Position numbers and translations under genes: made by a program. From positions 1 through 25,505 of the forward strand of contig NW_004086128.1 of assembly GCF_000220395.1 (NCBI RefSeq): DNA of 25,505 nt. Reading direction: 5' to 3'. The notes beneath the pieces were generated by a model. That model made no database searches. It was not told the origin of the DNA and saw nothing but the letters and a program-made list of their open reading frames with translations. Source of the stretch: Ichthyophthirius multifiliis. Lineage: Eukaryota; Ciliophora; Oligohymenophorea; Hymenostomatida. Below, piece by piece: positions 8,160 to 23,679 of this stretch; the stretch's first letter is position 1; each line of letters starts with the position of its first letter.

Positions 8160-11002
8160 ATGTTTTTAAAAAAAGCCAAAATTCAAGAAGTTTCTCTTAA
8201 AACTCTTAAAACACATAAATTTGGTTCTACTTCCCCAGATTTTTTATATAGATATAATAAACCTTAGAACAATATTATAGGCCAAACTAAACCAAAATCA
8301 AGCTTAGATTCTCGAACGAATATATAAACTAAAAATTATTAAACACTATAATAATAACCAGACCCAAAAAAAAGTAAAGTAAAAAATACCTTTACGATAA
8401 ATTAATAAAAAAAAAAAAAAACATAATCATATATTTTAAAATAAATTTATTCATTTTTAAATAGCATTATAAAGTTTTAATGAAAAATAAGAAAAAAAAG
8501 ACGAAGTTCTATTAGAATCAACTTTAATAAACAATAACTTATTCGGACCAAAGATATTAAAATAAATAAAGAAACCCCAATCAATCTAAGTATTTGTCCG
8601 TGTACGTCCCCTAAACTAAAAAGAGCTTTAAGAAAAGTACAATAACAAAAAAGTAATACGCATAAACGAAGAAGCAAATGCAATAATTCTCACTCAAAGT
8701 GAGCCATTGAATTTCCAAAATCGAGATGAAAAAATATTTTAATTTACAGGTGTTTTCAATGAATAATCCACAAACGATTAAGTGTATACAAAAGTATTAA
8801 AATCCGATATTTTAAATAGCCTTTTTCAAGGTTATAATTGCACATGTTTTGTATATGGCATGACAAGTGCTGGAAAAACATACACAATGTTTGGAGATAT
8901 GCAAAGTTATTATAATATAAAATAAGGAATAAGTGGATTAATAATGTATTCTTTAAAGGATCTATTATCTAAAATAAAGGAAAAAGCATCACAATAATTT
9001 ACATTAAAGTTTTCTTATTTAGAAATATATAATGAATAAATAAATGATCTTTTATCAGATTCATCTTCCGCAGATAATCTCATGGTTGTTGAAGATGCAT
9101 AAAAAGGCGTTTATGTATTAGAACTTTCAGAAAAGTAAATACAAAACGAGTATGAAGTCATCGAATGGATTAGAATAGGAAACACAAAAAGATAAATGGC
9201 GTCAACTTCCCATAATTAATATTCTTCACGATCTCATACTATAATTACTTTTACATTAGAAAGTATAAAGGAAGGAAGATATACATAAAGTAAGCTTTCC
9301 CTTGTAGATTTGGCTGGTTCAGAAAGAGCATTAATAACCGATAATATAGGTTTAAGATAATAAGAAGGTGCAAATATTAATAAATCACTTCTAGCTTTAG
9401 GAAATTGTATTAATATTTTAGGAGAGTAAACTTTAAATAAAAAAGGACAATCTTTCGTTCCTTATCGAGATTCTAAACTTACTCGTCTTTTAAAAGATTC
9501 ATTAGGAGGAAATACGTAAACTTCAATGGTATCTTGTATTTCTCCAGCTTTCTCTTCATATGAGGAAACCTAGAATACTCTAAAATATTCCCTAAGAGCC
9601 CGATAAATATAAAAAATGGTACAAAAAACGAAAAATAATCGACGAGAAAGAAAGTTATAATATTCTATTAAAAAGCATGAAAAAAGAAATAGAGCTATTA
9701 AAACTTTAATTAAGTTAAAAATCATAAGAATAGCAATAATAATAACTCGAATTTTTAAAATTGACTTAAAATAATACTAATAATTAAAATTTCATATAAT
9801 ATTCCTAAAATTTAAATAATTAGCCTCTAAATGAAAGCTTTTCATCAAGTGGGAAAAGTGTAAGGATTTCCTGTAAAAACTAGTCTGATAATGGAAGTGT
9901 AGTCGTATTTAATAGAACTCCTTCTTAAATAAATTTCAGTTAGTAATAAAGTTCTTATTAAATAAGAGTAACAGAAGATATAGAAAATATATGTGCAAAT
10001 TTATTAAGAAATCTGGAAGAAAAATAATAAATATATGAAAAATTAAATCAACTTATTCTTAATAAAAATAGTTTCTAAGCAAATCTAGAAAATAAAATTT
10101 CTAAATTAAAATAATTGTAAAATACCCTTTTTGTTTGGCCATATGAACTTGATATTATTAATACAAAGAAACAAATTGCAGAACTTGAATAAATTATTTT
10201 TAATAACGATAAAAGTATAGAAACTGTTAAATAATCTATTCTTAAAAATCAAGAAATTAAATAAATTTTGTCAAGAAATATGACAAATCTAGTCGTAAGT
10301 TCATAAGATTAATTATTTAAATAATTATAAAATACTTGTTAATAATATTAAATATAAAAAAACGATTTAGAAAGTTCGAATTTATAAATGAAATAATAAC
10401 AAATACAATTTTAAAATGAAATTCAATAAAAAAACGAAAAAATTAAATTATTAGAAAACTAAGTTTTAGAACTTTAATAAAAGCTTAAAGAAAATAATAA
10501 ATTTTTAGAAGCTAATTAATCTTAAGCTATTCATTATTAAAGTTTAAGTGAAAAAACGCAGTATGAAAATAATTAGCTTTAAAGTGATAAAAACGAAAGT
10601 AATAAAACACTTGAAAAGAATAATAATTCAGATCATAATGTTTAAAACATAGTTACTAAATCTATTAATATATTCAATACAAGTAATAAAAGTCAGTAGG
10701 CTTTATAAAATAATAGATATATTGAAAATAAATAATAAACTTAATAAGTTTAATAATAAATTTAATAAAATGGCATAAATAACCAAAATATGAGAAGTTC
10801 ATCTTCTGCAACTAATAAAAATAATTTCATTGATAAAAATACATATTTTGATTTCAAAAATAAATAAAAATAAATTAATAACGTCAGTTAATAATTAAAA
10901 GGACAAGTTAGTTCTGTTTCTCCGCAAACTAAGACATATGAATAACCTTAGATTTCTGCTAGAATTACAAATAAAAGTCCTCCTACTAAAAACATTTAAT
11001 GA
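8160..11002 (+). CDS. Kinesin motor protein, kinesin-8-like
   Basis: Exon 1 is 8160-8373, intron 8374-8464 (91 nt, GTAAAG...AAATAG), and exon 2 runs to TGA at 11000; about 916 residues. The motor domain spans about 110-455: VFVRVRPL, the P-loop [13 protein letters not shown] at 203 onward, switch I NQYSSRSH at 322-329, switch II DLAGSE at 353-358, then [36 protein letters not shown] and [12 protein letters not shown]. The RA...[16 protein letters not shown] and NTLKY blocks resemble kinesin-8 (KIF18/19, Kip3), plus-end motors that shorten microtubules. The tail is Gln/Asn-rich coiled coil. The frame changes by one base between the motor and the tail, at about 9622-9635 within A runs. Either the sequence has an extra A there, or a 28-nt GT-AG intron at 9619-9646 is removed; the intron restores the frame but drops conserved neck residues. 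The N-terminal 100 residues are unusual polar extension. Confidence 0.88.
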
Positions 11003-11451
11003 AATGATTATTTTACTCACCTTTTTTCCTTATTTATATTTTTATCATTTTTTATTAAAGTTATTAAAAATATATAAATATTTGGAAAATAAATTAATAT
11101 ATTTTTAACTCGATTTTCTAAATAAATTTTTATTTATATAATAACCTTATAATTTTATTAATTTTTTTAATAAAATATATAATAAATATCTCTGTAAAAC
11201 TTTTTTATGAAACTTAAAAATAAACCTAATTTTATATTTATATAATACAGTAATAAAAATATTATAATTTTATTTAAAGAAACAATTAAATAAACTTAAT
11301 ATCTAAAAATAAATTAAAAAAGATTATTAATTTTATAATTTTTTATATAAATATTTTTGATTAACTATAATTATGAAAAAATAAATTTAATTTTTTTTCA
11401 AAAAAATATAAATTTATTTAAATATAATTTAGCAAAAAAAATAATAAAAAA
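11003..11451. other. Intergenic A+T-rich DNA
   Basis: A 449-nt spacer between the kinesin stop and the next plus-strand start. T-rich just after the stop and A-rich before the next ATG. No gene or repeat of note. Confidence 0.5.
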
Positions 11452-12051
11452 ATGGATAAGTATCTCCCATTAAAAGCTTTATAAAGTATAAACTATAAAA
11501 ATTTATTCCAAAACTATGGATGGTTAGTAACTACAGCAACAATAATAGGATTAATAATATATTAAAAAAAATAAGAAGAATAAAACGAAGAAGATGAAAG
11601 TAATTTAGAAAATGAAAATAAAACATAGAAAGATAATAAAAACAATACATTTTAATGTGAAAAGCAAAAAGAAATATAGAAATAAAATGATAAAAATTTA
11701 AATAAAAATAAGAAAATTACATAAATATAATAATAATTAAAAAAATAAATAAACTAAAATAAAACTAACTTATTAAAAAGCATAAATAAAAGTAAAAATA
11801 ATTTGCAATAATTAAATTAAGAATATCAATACCATGATTATAGAATGTCTGATAATCCAGAATCACGGTAATATATTAACTAAAAAAGTCCTCTTTAAAA
11901 TAATAAAAAATATTTTACTGATGTTGAAGAAAATAAAAATTATAAAAGTATGAAGCTTATTGAAATTGCTAAAAATTAACCAGAAGAAGATAAGGCTTTC
12001 TTTTATCTATTTGCAGGTCTAAATTAAATTGATGAAGAAAATAATTAATGA
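11452..12051 (+). CDS. Membrane-anchored Q/N/K-rich protein
   Basis: Single exon, 199 residues. A hydrophobic segment at about 23-40 (WLVTTATIIGLIIY) is flanked by Lys-rich sequence and should be a single N-terminal membrane anchor or uncleaved signal. The next 110 residues are acidic then Lys/Asn/Gln-rich low complexity (QKKQEEQNEEDESN). The last 60 residues are more protein-like (HDYRMSDNPESRQY, KSMKLIEIAK, EEDKAFFYLFAGLNQ) and may hold a short conserved interaction helix. The layout, a small membrane anchor plus a long soluble tail, recalls tail-exposing organelle or peroxisome adaptors, but I recognise no family. Codon use with many TAA/TAG Gln codons matches its neighbours. Adjacent genes give no functional hint. 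Confidence 0.6.
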
Positions 12052-13009
12052 AATATATATTTTTTTTAAATAAATAACTACTATATAAATAAGTAATCGT
12101 AATTATCTATATATTTATTAATGATTTATTAATATATACTTATTATTTATCTGTATATAAAATAAATTGTGTAAAGAGATTAAAAATATCTATATAATTA
12201 TATATTTATATAATTTTTTTATTTTTATATATATATATAAATATATAAATATATATATATATTTCATAATATCAAATATTTATAATTTTAAAATTTAAAA
12301 TAAATTTTTATTATATTTGTTTAAAAATTATTACACATGTCAAATAAGTATTAATATACGGGTAAAAATTTTAAATAATTGAGTTTTATTTGCTGCTTTA
12401 AGTTAATAAGAAATTATTTTTATTTTAAAAATAATTTATATGTGTTATATATAAGTGTAATTTTTTTATTTGTATGTTTATGCGTACATTACTAGTACTA
12501 ATCTTTTTTTTAAACTTAAAGTAGTTTATTTACCATTAGTTCACAGAATGTTTTTCTTAATAATTTAATTTATTTATAAAACTATAAATTTTTCATTAAA
12601 TTATAAATAATTTTATATAAAATTAATACCGCTTAAGTTTTATTTTTAATAAAATTTATAATATATATATCAATAAAAATAATATTATATATATATATTG
12701 TTTGTTAATAATTTTTTGTTATTAAAATGTTATAATTATTTTAAAAAACTGAATAAAAAAAAGACTACTATATATTTTCTCAAGTTTTTTATATATTATG
12801 AATAAATAATAAATATATATAATATAGATCAATACAATTTTCGAGGCTGATCTTATGATAATTGGTAATTAATTTGAAAAAAATTACTTTAAATATTTTA
12901 ATAATAAAATAATTATAAGTGACATTCCTATACCTTATATTGTTTATATTCTAAAGAGTTTTATTGATTTTTTTTTTAATATTATTTTAAATAGAAAAAT
13001 AGAAAATAA

Positions 13010-13075
13010 TCTATCGACCTTAATACCAATCTCTCACAGCTCCAGCCAAAACCCATACTCAAACTTCATATTTAA
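13010..13075. other. GC-enriched island, candidate non-coding RNA or gene remnant
   Basis: About 66 nt (CTATCGACCTTAATACC ... CTCACAGCTCCAGCC ... ACTCAAACTTC) with far more G/C than anything else in the surrounding 2.9 kb. A second small island (TCGAGGCTGATCTTATG) lies about 170 nt upstream at 12841-12857; only a five-base match (GGCTG with CAGCC) can pair the two. Read on the minus strand one frame gives WVLAGAVRDWYQGR, then A+T-rich nonsense. In such genomes structured RNA genes stand out by base composition, but I cannot match it to tRNA, 5S, U1-U6, SRP or telomerase RNA. Confidence 0.3.
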
Positions 13076-14626
13076 AATACATCAATAGTATTTATAATCT
13101 CTGTTAGTTAATTAATATATTTATAATAATCATTATATGTAAAATTATATTTTAGTATTATGATTATTTTTAATTTTTAGAATTTTATTTATGTTTTTTT
13201 TAATTTGGTATTTAAATTAAAAAAAAAAGCTATTAAAATTTTTTATCTTAGTCATTTTTTATTAAGCAGTAAAGGAGAATATAATATCTTAATATTGAAT
13301 TTTTATTTAGACAGGCAAAATGTGAATTATATTCTAGAGTATAATATTAGTATTGAAATATTATATCATTTGTTAATTTTTTTAATCTAGTTAATCACAA
13401 ATTTTATAAATAATGTTGCCTATATTAAAACTAATTATTTTAAAGTTTACATATTATTATTCTATATTTAAATATTTAACCCTTTGCTTTTAAAATACTA
13501 TTTATATGTTAAAGTAAGTATATAGTGTATAAATTTTACTTAAATATATAAAAATATAGTTTTTAATTATTATATTTAACTTTTTCCGCCCAAAAATAAA
13601 TTAGCTAAAATATATATATTTTGTATTTTAACTTTCACTTTTTTTTTTTAAAAAAAAATGGAATTATCATAATTTTGAAGAATTAATATTTTTTATTTAT
13701 TATAAAAACATTTTTTCGGAAATTAGAAATAAATATATTTAATTAATATAATTCTAATAGATTGAAATTTAAAGTAAAAAAAATTGAACTTGAGTGATAA
13801 TTAAATTAAACTAAAAAAATATTTTTATTCTTATTCTAAATATATAAAACTTAATTATTTGAATAAAATTAAAAGTATTGTTTAAACATAACATTAATAT
13901 ACAATATCAATATTTTTTAAAATAAAAGTAAACAGTTTAAATATAGAAGTATATTTTAAAAATATATATATATTTCTAATGTATAAAATTTCTCACTTCT
14001 TAAAAATACTACTTTTTTTTTAAATTTATATTTTTTCTTAACTCCTTGTACTTTTTGATCACTATAGCATTCAATTTTTATAAAATTTTAAAGGATTTAA
14101 TATTATCTTTATCATATATATTATAATTAATTTATGTAAAAAAATTAAGCGAAAGTATTGATTTAAGAGTAGAAGTTAAATTATGTTTGCAAAAGAAAAA
14201 GAGATAATTCTAAAAAATAAGAAAATAATAATAAGAATAAAAATAAAATATCAATTAAGGTTAAGGTAACAATTTATGAAGACAAATCTTTATATATATC
14301 ATTATGAAAATAAATAAATATATTTAAAAAAAAAAGAATTTATATGTTCAAAAGTGGAAATAAAATATATATCTTTAAAAAAAAAAAAACATATAAATAT
14401 TTTCAATATTGAATAAAAATTATTAAAAAAAATATTAAAAAAATAAAACTTATATTGAATATAAAAACATAAACAATTATAAAATTTATTATATAAATTA
14501 TAAAAATAATATATATTAACAAAATAATATATGAAATTTTATAAAAAAAAATATATTAAGTGAAAGTATATTTTGAAAATATATTAATAAAAATATATTA
14601 ATATATATATAAAATTATATATATTT

Positions 14627-14675
14627 ATATATATTATATATTTATATATTTATATATTTATATATTTATTTATTT
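14627..14675. repeat. 8-bp TTTATATA tandem array
   Basis: Four near-perfect copies of TTTATATA (14641-14672) preceded by imperfect TATATA runs. A simple microsatellite upstream of the kinase gene. Confidence 0.7.
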
Positions 14676-14954
14676 GTATTAATTTTTTTTTATTGTTTTT
14701 TCATTTTTATTTTTTACATAATATTCATTAATATATTATATTTTATATTTTGAATTTGTTTTTTTCAAATAAAAAAATAATTCTTTTATTAAAAAAATAT
14801 TTTACAAATAATTTCATAAAATAAGGTTTATATTTCTAATATTGTTTATTAAAATAAAATTAAAGAAAAAAAATTCAAAGCAGAAATTAATTAAATAAAT
14901 AAAATATATAATAGAAATATCATTATTATAAGCTTAAATAATTTGAAAAATAGA

Positions 14955-18094
<3,140 letters not shown>

Positions 18095-19072
18095 GATAGG
18101 CTTTCAATTTTTTTTTTTTTTTTTTTTTTTTCAAAAATGGTTTAATTTATTTATTTGTTAATCATTTAGTTTATTTAATATAAATATTATTATATAATAT
18201 ATATATATTTTTTTTTTTTCATAATTTTACATTTAAGTTTTATATATTTTTGATTTGATATTATTGTTTATTCTTTTTTTATTTTAAATATTTTAATCTG
18301 CCATATTAATTTTTTTTTTATATAAATATATATTAAAAATGTATTTTTATTATTTTTTATTTTATTTATTTTAAGAAATACAAAAAAATATTAGGTATTT
18401 TATAAGTAAATTTTTATAAAAATAGATTTAAATTATAAATTTTTTATAAATACATATTTTAAAATCAGTTTTTTTTATTATTTTTAAATAAGTAAATATA
18501 TAATTTTTTTTTTTTTAAAATAATATATTTCAAAAAATATTTATCATTTGTGAATTTTAACTTATTATTAAATTCACGTTAACAAAGAATATTTATTATA
18601 TATTTAAAAACCTTAATAAAAAATATAATATTAATAATATACATAGTTAAATATAATATAAAAAACGTTTAAAATTTTTCAGAAAAAAATATTAAATCAA
18701 TAATATATATATACTTTAATTATTAATAATTTATGTAAAAAATAAATATTTTTCATACTTAAAAAAATAATAATTTGTTTCATCATAAAATAATAAATTG
18801 ATTCATCATAAAATAACGTATTTTTCAAAATATATTTAATTTTATTTTAAAATCCTGAAATAACTGCATTTATTAAATATATTTTATAAATTATTCTTTA
18901 TAATAGAAAAAACAAAAAGCAAAAACAAAAGGCTAAAAAAAAAAAAATTATAATTGATAAAACCTAAAAAAACTGCATAAAAAATATACATAAAATCAAA
19001 AAATAAAAAGAAAAGTAAAAAAAATATATATAAAACACTAAAAAATAATATAATTTGTTTTACATAAAAAAT
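18095..19072. other. Intergenic A+T-rich DNA
   Basis: A 978-nt spacer with no supported gene. Long T runs directly after the kinase stop, a 23-nt-period duplication at 18779-18816, and an A-rich leader (from about 18905) before the signal-peptide gene at 19073. Confidence 0.5.
18779..18816. repeat. Two-copy short direct repeat
   Basis: TTCATCATAAAATAA occurs at 18779-18793 and again at 18802-18816, a 23-nt period. Too short to be more than a local slippage duplication or a duplicated protein-binding site. Confidence 0.5.
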
Positions 19073-20695
19073 ATGAAATAAAACAAAATTTAAACGTTAT
19101 TTATATTGACATTATTTTCATTAATTTATTCATAAAAATTAATATCTTAAGAATTTTAAGATAATCCAATAATTACAGAATAAATATAAAAATGGTAAGC
19201 TTTATAAAATCCCATAACAATCTAAGAATGTGAATTAGACTAATTTTTATTAATAAATGGAGAAATGTAAAACTAATATTTATCACCAATACCTTAAATA
19301 TAAATATAAGTAAAACTAGATTTATATGTACCTATAGGCCTTTAATAAAACAATTTTTCTATAAAAATAGACTAAAATGAAATGTATACATATTAAGGAA
19401 GCTAATCAACTGAAAATTTAATAAACTGTAATTCATAACAATATAATTTGATAAAAGTAGATGCTACCATTTAATCAACTAATACTTAATTTTCATTATA
19501 AATTGGTGTTAAAAATGGAATATATGGTATAAAAAATTTATAAGTATATGTAATTTTTGCTAAATAATGTCACCCAAGTTGTATCTGTAGCCCAAACTCT
19601 GGAATTTGTTAAACCTGTAGTGATCCTAATTCTACAATGGTAGCTAATAAATATTGTTCATGTAATACAAACTATTACCTTAAATCAGATAATCCCTTTT
19701 AATGCTCATCAGCAATAAATGGAATTCCTTAATAAGTATCATTATGTGAAAAAGAAATATCTTTATAAATAAAAGATGTCTACGTAATATCAAACTGTTC
19801 AATAATAGGAAATTTATTTTAGAATTAAATAGTTTACAATTTTTCAAGAACAAAAGTAAGCACAGAATGTCAAAATTTGCTTAAAACCGAAATTCTTATA
19901 GACCTTAAAAACGATTAGAATTTTACTTTATTAAATTCTGAATATATAAAAGACAATTAAAATTAATAATAGTCTAATATCTAAATTTCGCTTATTGATA
20001 TTTACCAATTGGCATATATTAATAGTATTGTTTAGGGTGTTATTTATCAAAAAATGAGCTTTGCAGTTAATTTTAAAAACCAAGATAATATCATAAGATA
20101 ACATAAATTTACGGTTACTGTTTATACAAGAAGAGATGTTGTTTAAATCTTCCAAATTGATACTACTAATTAAATAACCAACAATTGTAATCCTGATTAT
20201 GATTGTGTAATTATTGCTGATTTAGATACATAAGGAAAAATCTGCAAAGATTAAAATTGTCTCGAATTCTTGGAAAATGTAAAACCTGTTTATACTGTCG
20301 GAGATAATATGTTTGTTTAAATTAAATTTATTGATAATTCCTATAAGAAATTCTTGAAACTTGAAACTGTTTTATTTTAAGGAAATATTGTTGTACTTGA
20401 TTGTACTACTATTACTAGTGTTCTTAGTTCTACACCAGGAGTAATTGTTCTTAGTATTCCACTTATTCAAAGTGCTTAAGATGCTGTTATTTAAGTCAAT
20501 TTAAAAATTGATGCTGATAATAATAGATTAAGAAATCTAGCTGATGATCTGTAAAATTCTAAGTAGAATTTCTTTTTAGTTGTTTTGTAAAAGTAAAATC
20601 TTAAAACACTATAAGGCAATTCAGATTAGTAAAATTTTTCTTTTGCCTTATAGTTCTTATTGGTATAGCTTTTTGGATTATTTTTGGTTTTTTGA
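19073..20695 (+). CDS. Secreted or surface cysteine-containing protein
   Basis: 540 residues in one exon. MKQNKIQTLFILTLFSLIYSQ is a classic signal peptide, cleaved after about residue 20. Around 166-215 there is a Cys-rich block (CHPSCICSPNSGICQTC ... YCSCNTNYYL) resembling furin-like or EGF-like repeats common in ciliate surface proteins. The remainder is a beta-rich extracellular-type region (RQHKFTVTVYTRRDVVQIF, FLKLETVLFQGNIVVLDC) with paired Cys. The annotated frame ends in a hydrophobic tail (FALQFLLVQLFGLFLVF) that could signal GPI anchoring. In the frame one base back, the same stretch reads FCLIVLIGIAFWIIFGFLRKK, a better membrane helix with a basic stop-transfer. A one-base error in the T or A runs near 20625-20645 would therefore make it a type I membrane protein. 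No specific family assigned; role at the cell surface is inferred. Confidence 0.7.
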
Positions 20696-20943
20696 GAAAA
20701 AAAGTATTAAACTATAAATTCTTAAATTCGTTTTTATATTCAAATATAATACATCTTTTATTTTTTTTATTTTTTAAAAAAAATATTTAAAACAATATAA
20801 TAAATCTATATTTAATTTTTTTTTTAAATAAAAAAGAGAAAATTTAAAGATATGTTTAAATTTAAAAAAAAAATATGATTATTTATATTATTGTGATTTT
20901 TAATACATCATAATCATAACTTTCCAAATAAACAATTAAATAT

Positions 20944-23456
20944 ATGTCTAAAAGTTAAAAATAATATAAGATATATATTAAAAAGTAAATAACATTCATT
21001 GAACTTTCTATTATATTAATAAACGGAAGACAATAATTATATTCAAATAGTATTTCTGTTTCCAATTCAAATTTAAAAATAATATTTCAAGACTAAGATT
21101 CTTAGAAAGACAATTTATTATAAATCCCAAACGAAGAAACATATTAAATAACTTAAATATAAACCGATAACTATCTATATAGGATCACATTAATACAAGC
21201 AAATTTAAACTTATATGGTTTAGAAATACATATATATTAACTATCAATAATATATTGTTAAATTATATAAAGTCTTTTTTTTATATCAAAGAGCCTTTTT
21301 AATAAAACAAGGAATTAAAAGCTACAAAAATATGGTAAAATTAGTAAAAAAATAAGTATTAAAGAAATTTTAAAATGACCAAAATTTAGATTAAGAAAAA
21401 AAAATTATTATTTAACAAGGTTTTTATTTTTGTTAAAAAAAAAAGAACTTGAGATTTTGACCAAATATTTTTAATGGAGCATTATAAGGTTTTATTTAAA
21501 AAGTTGTTTCTAATTTTATAGCTTTTTTTATTTAATTAGAAATCATACAGAAATAAAATGCAACATAAATTTCACTGAAACATACATTTCTTTAGAACAT
21601 TAGATAAAATCGAATACGGGAATTTTTTTCGCATCACAAAACCTTATTTTCTATATTATATTATATTCTAATCTTACTGCCAGATATCAAAAAAAAAAAC
21701 ATATATATAATCGGCTAATTATTAACTTTATAATTAATTTAAATATGCTTGATTGAGTCAAATATTATTTTAAAATTTAGATAAAATTAAAAATTAGCCT
21801 TTATTTAAATCCTCCCGAATAAAAATTTTAGTTTTCTAACTTTTTTTTGAAAAGGAAACTTCTTCCCTTAATCTAATATATAAGGAGACACTATAGGTTA
21901 AATAAAGAAGGAAAATTTTCCTTATATTAAGGCTTTTTGCTTACAAATAAAAAAAGAAGATGAATTAGAAATTTAATGTAATATTTTTTAAAAAATAAAA
22001 AGATATTTTAATAGAGATTCAGATTTTCAAAAATAAAATTAATTTACTTTTTTACAAATATTTATTTAAAAGAGTGTATTTTTAACTTCATAATTTTTTT
22101 TAAAATTGCTTGTTAAGGCCTCCTAGTTCCTGATAACTGATATTATTTTGAATTTGTATTTAATTTAAAGATTAGGATCAAACCGTAAAAGTACTTTCAG
22201 TCAATTCTATCAATTTTTAAGATTTAAGATTTTAAAATGCTCCTTTAAACTCTAATATAAAATAAATATTGATAAAAGAATATTAACTAATATTTAATTA
22301 AAAATTAAGAATATTTCGAACGCATATATTGGATAAAAAACTAAGATTTATATTGTTTTAACAACTATTGTTTTAATGCTAGATTAATATAATTAATATT
22401 CATATTATAAATTAAACGACATTATTTCTATTAAAAAATCTGAATTATGGAAAGCTCAATTAGAGTAAAATAATGACTGCTTATTTCATGAAAATATACC
22501 CTTTGAAAAAACAAAAGTATTAATATTAAATGAATAAAAGCTAAATATTATATAATATTAAATTTTTCAACATAATAATCATATTTTATTAGAATATAAA
22601 GTATAATACAAAAATAAAAGCATTTTTCGAAAAAGGAATATTTATCTAAACTTATAATTTATTGCAATTTATTATTTAATAATTATATTTAATTTTATGA
22701 ATTGGATTTTTTCTTTTAAATACAAAATATTTAATTTTAGATTTATTATAATATATTTATAAAACTACATACAGGCTCTATTTATGTAAAATTAATAGTG
22801 ATATAAAATAGTTTATTCATATATATCCATCTAAAAATGAATCATATGAAAATTATTTCTCTTTAATTCATTCATATATTATTAATAAAAGTAAAAAGTA
22901 TTATTATATAATACAATAAATAATGACGGAGGTGTAAATACAATATGATTATAAATTTAAATTTATAATATTTAAACTGGAACTCTAATAATAATTGTTT
23001 AGTAATTTATAAATAATATTTCAAAATACTTTTTAGAGTTACATTTCAACAATCACTAATAGTCATAAATATAGAAATTAAATATGATAAATGATTATTA
23101 AATAGCTTTTATAGTAGCTATTAAAAATTTTGAAATACGAAGAAGAATACTTATTATAGGATTCCTTGAAAAGGAGTAACTGTTACCTAAAAAAAAGGAT
23201 TATTTTAATGACATTAATAATGATGGATATTATATAGATAATTTTATTATCCAGTTCATTCCTTATGGAAGATTAACATCTATTATTTACCTAATTAATA
23301 AATTTAGCAAAATTTAATAAATCCTATAATGCTATTTTTACTAGTTTTGCTGATAATCTTTTAGGAGTTACAGTGTATGATAGTAAAAAAAATGTTTTTG
23401 TAGTATAATAAAAGGAAAATATTAAATAAATTTATAATAATTTTGGGAAGTTATGA
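20944..23456 (+). pseudogene. Probable decayed protein-coding gene
   Basis: The stretch has codon-like composition and protein-like segments but no single frame carries it. Segments include FIELSIILINGRQQLYSNS just after an ATG at 20944, ENFPYIKAFCLQIKKEDELE near 21915-21970, SNRKSTFSQFYQFLRFKIL near 22170-22230, FIIQFIPYGRLTSIIYL near 23240-23290, and NAIFTSFADNLLGVTVYDSK near 23330 leading to TGA at 23454. They fall in different frames and are separated by A+T-rich filler, and I could not join them with plausible GT-AG introns. This suggests a large host membrane or extracellular protein gene that has lost its frame, possibly a duplicate of a family elsewhere. Heavy sequencing error or many missed introns are alternatives. 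No transposon or viral hallmark was seen in it. Confidence 0.4.
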
Positions 23457-23679
23457 TTATATAATATATATTAATTTATAAGTTTTTTTATCTATTTTTT
23501 TAATTTATGAAAAATAAAAAAAGCAAACATATATGTTATATAATAATAAAAAATATAAATTTTTTATGTATTAAATAAAATTTATCTATATTATATAAAA
23601 TTAAAAAATAAAGAACCAATAAATAAATAAAAATAAAAAAAAGGAAAATAATAAATAAAATAATTAAATAACAAGAAAA

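Larger units (their letters stand above)
12052..14954. other. 2.9-kb gene-poor region
   Basis: The largest gap in the window. I find no supported gene on either strand. Frames are long only because TAA/TAG are sense. It holds AT microsatellites (about 12205-12262 and 14580-14675), a GC-enriched island at 13010-13075, and a weak minus-strand segment near 13970-14120 whose translation (KSFKILQKLNAIVIKKYKEL) is slightly more protein-like than background but has no start, stop or homologue I can name. The final 60 nt form an A-rich leader to the kinase gene. Confidence 0.5.

Noticed and set aside
8477-8683. Minus-strand frame of 68 residues
   Set aside because: Antisense of the kinesin second exon just before and within the start of the motor domain.
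13034-13060. CCAAAACCC as a telomerase RNA template
   Set aside because: Oligohymenophorean telomeres need a template such as CAACCCCAA; the match is short and no telomerase RNA fold or flanking element is apparent.
13205-13390. Plus-strand frame of 61 residues in the gene-poor region
   Set aside because: No ciliate-code gene structure around it, A+T-driven composition and no recognisable motif.
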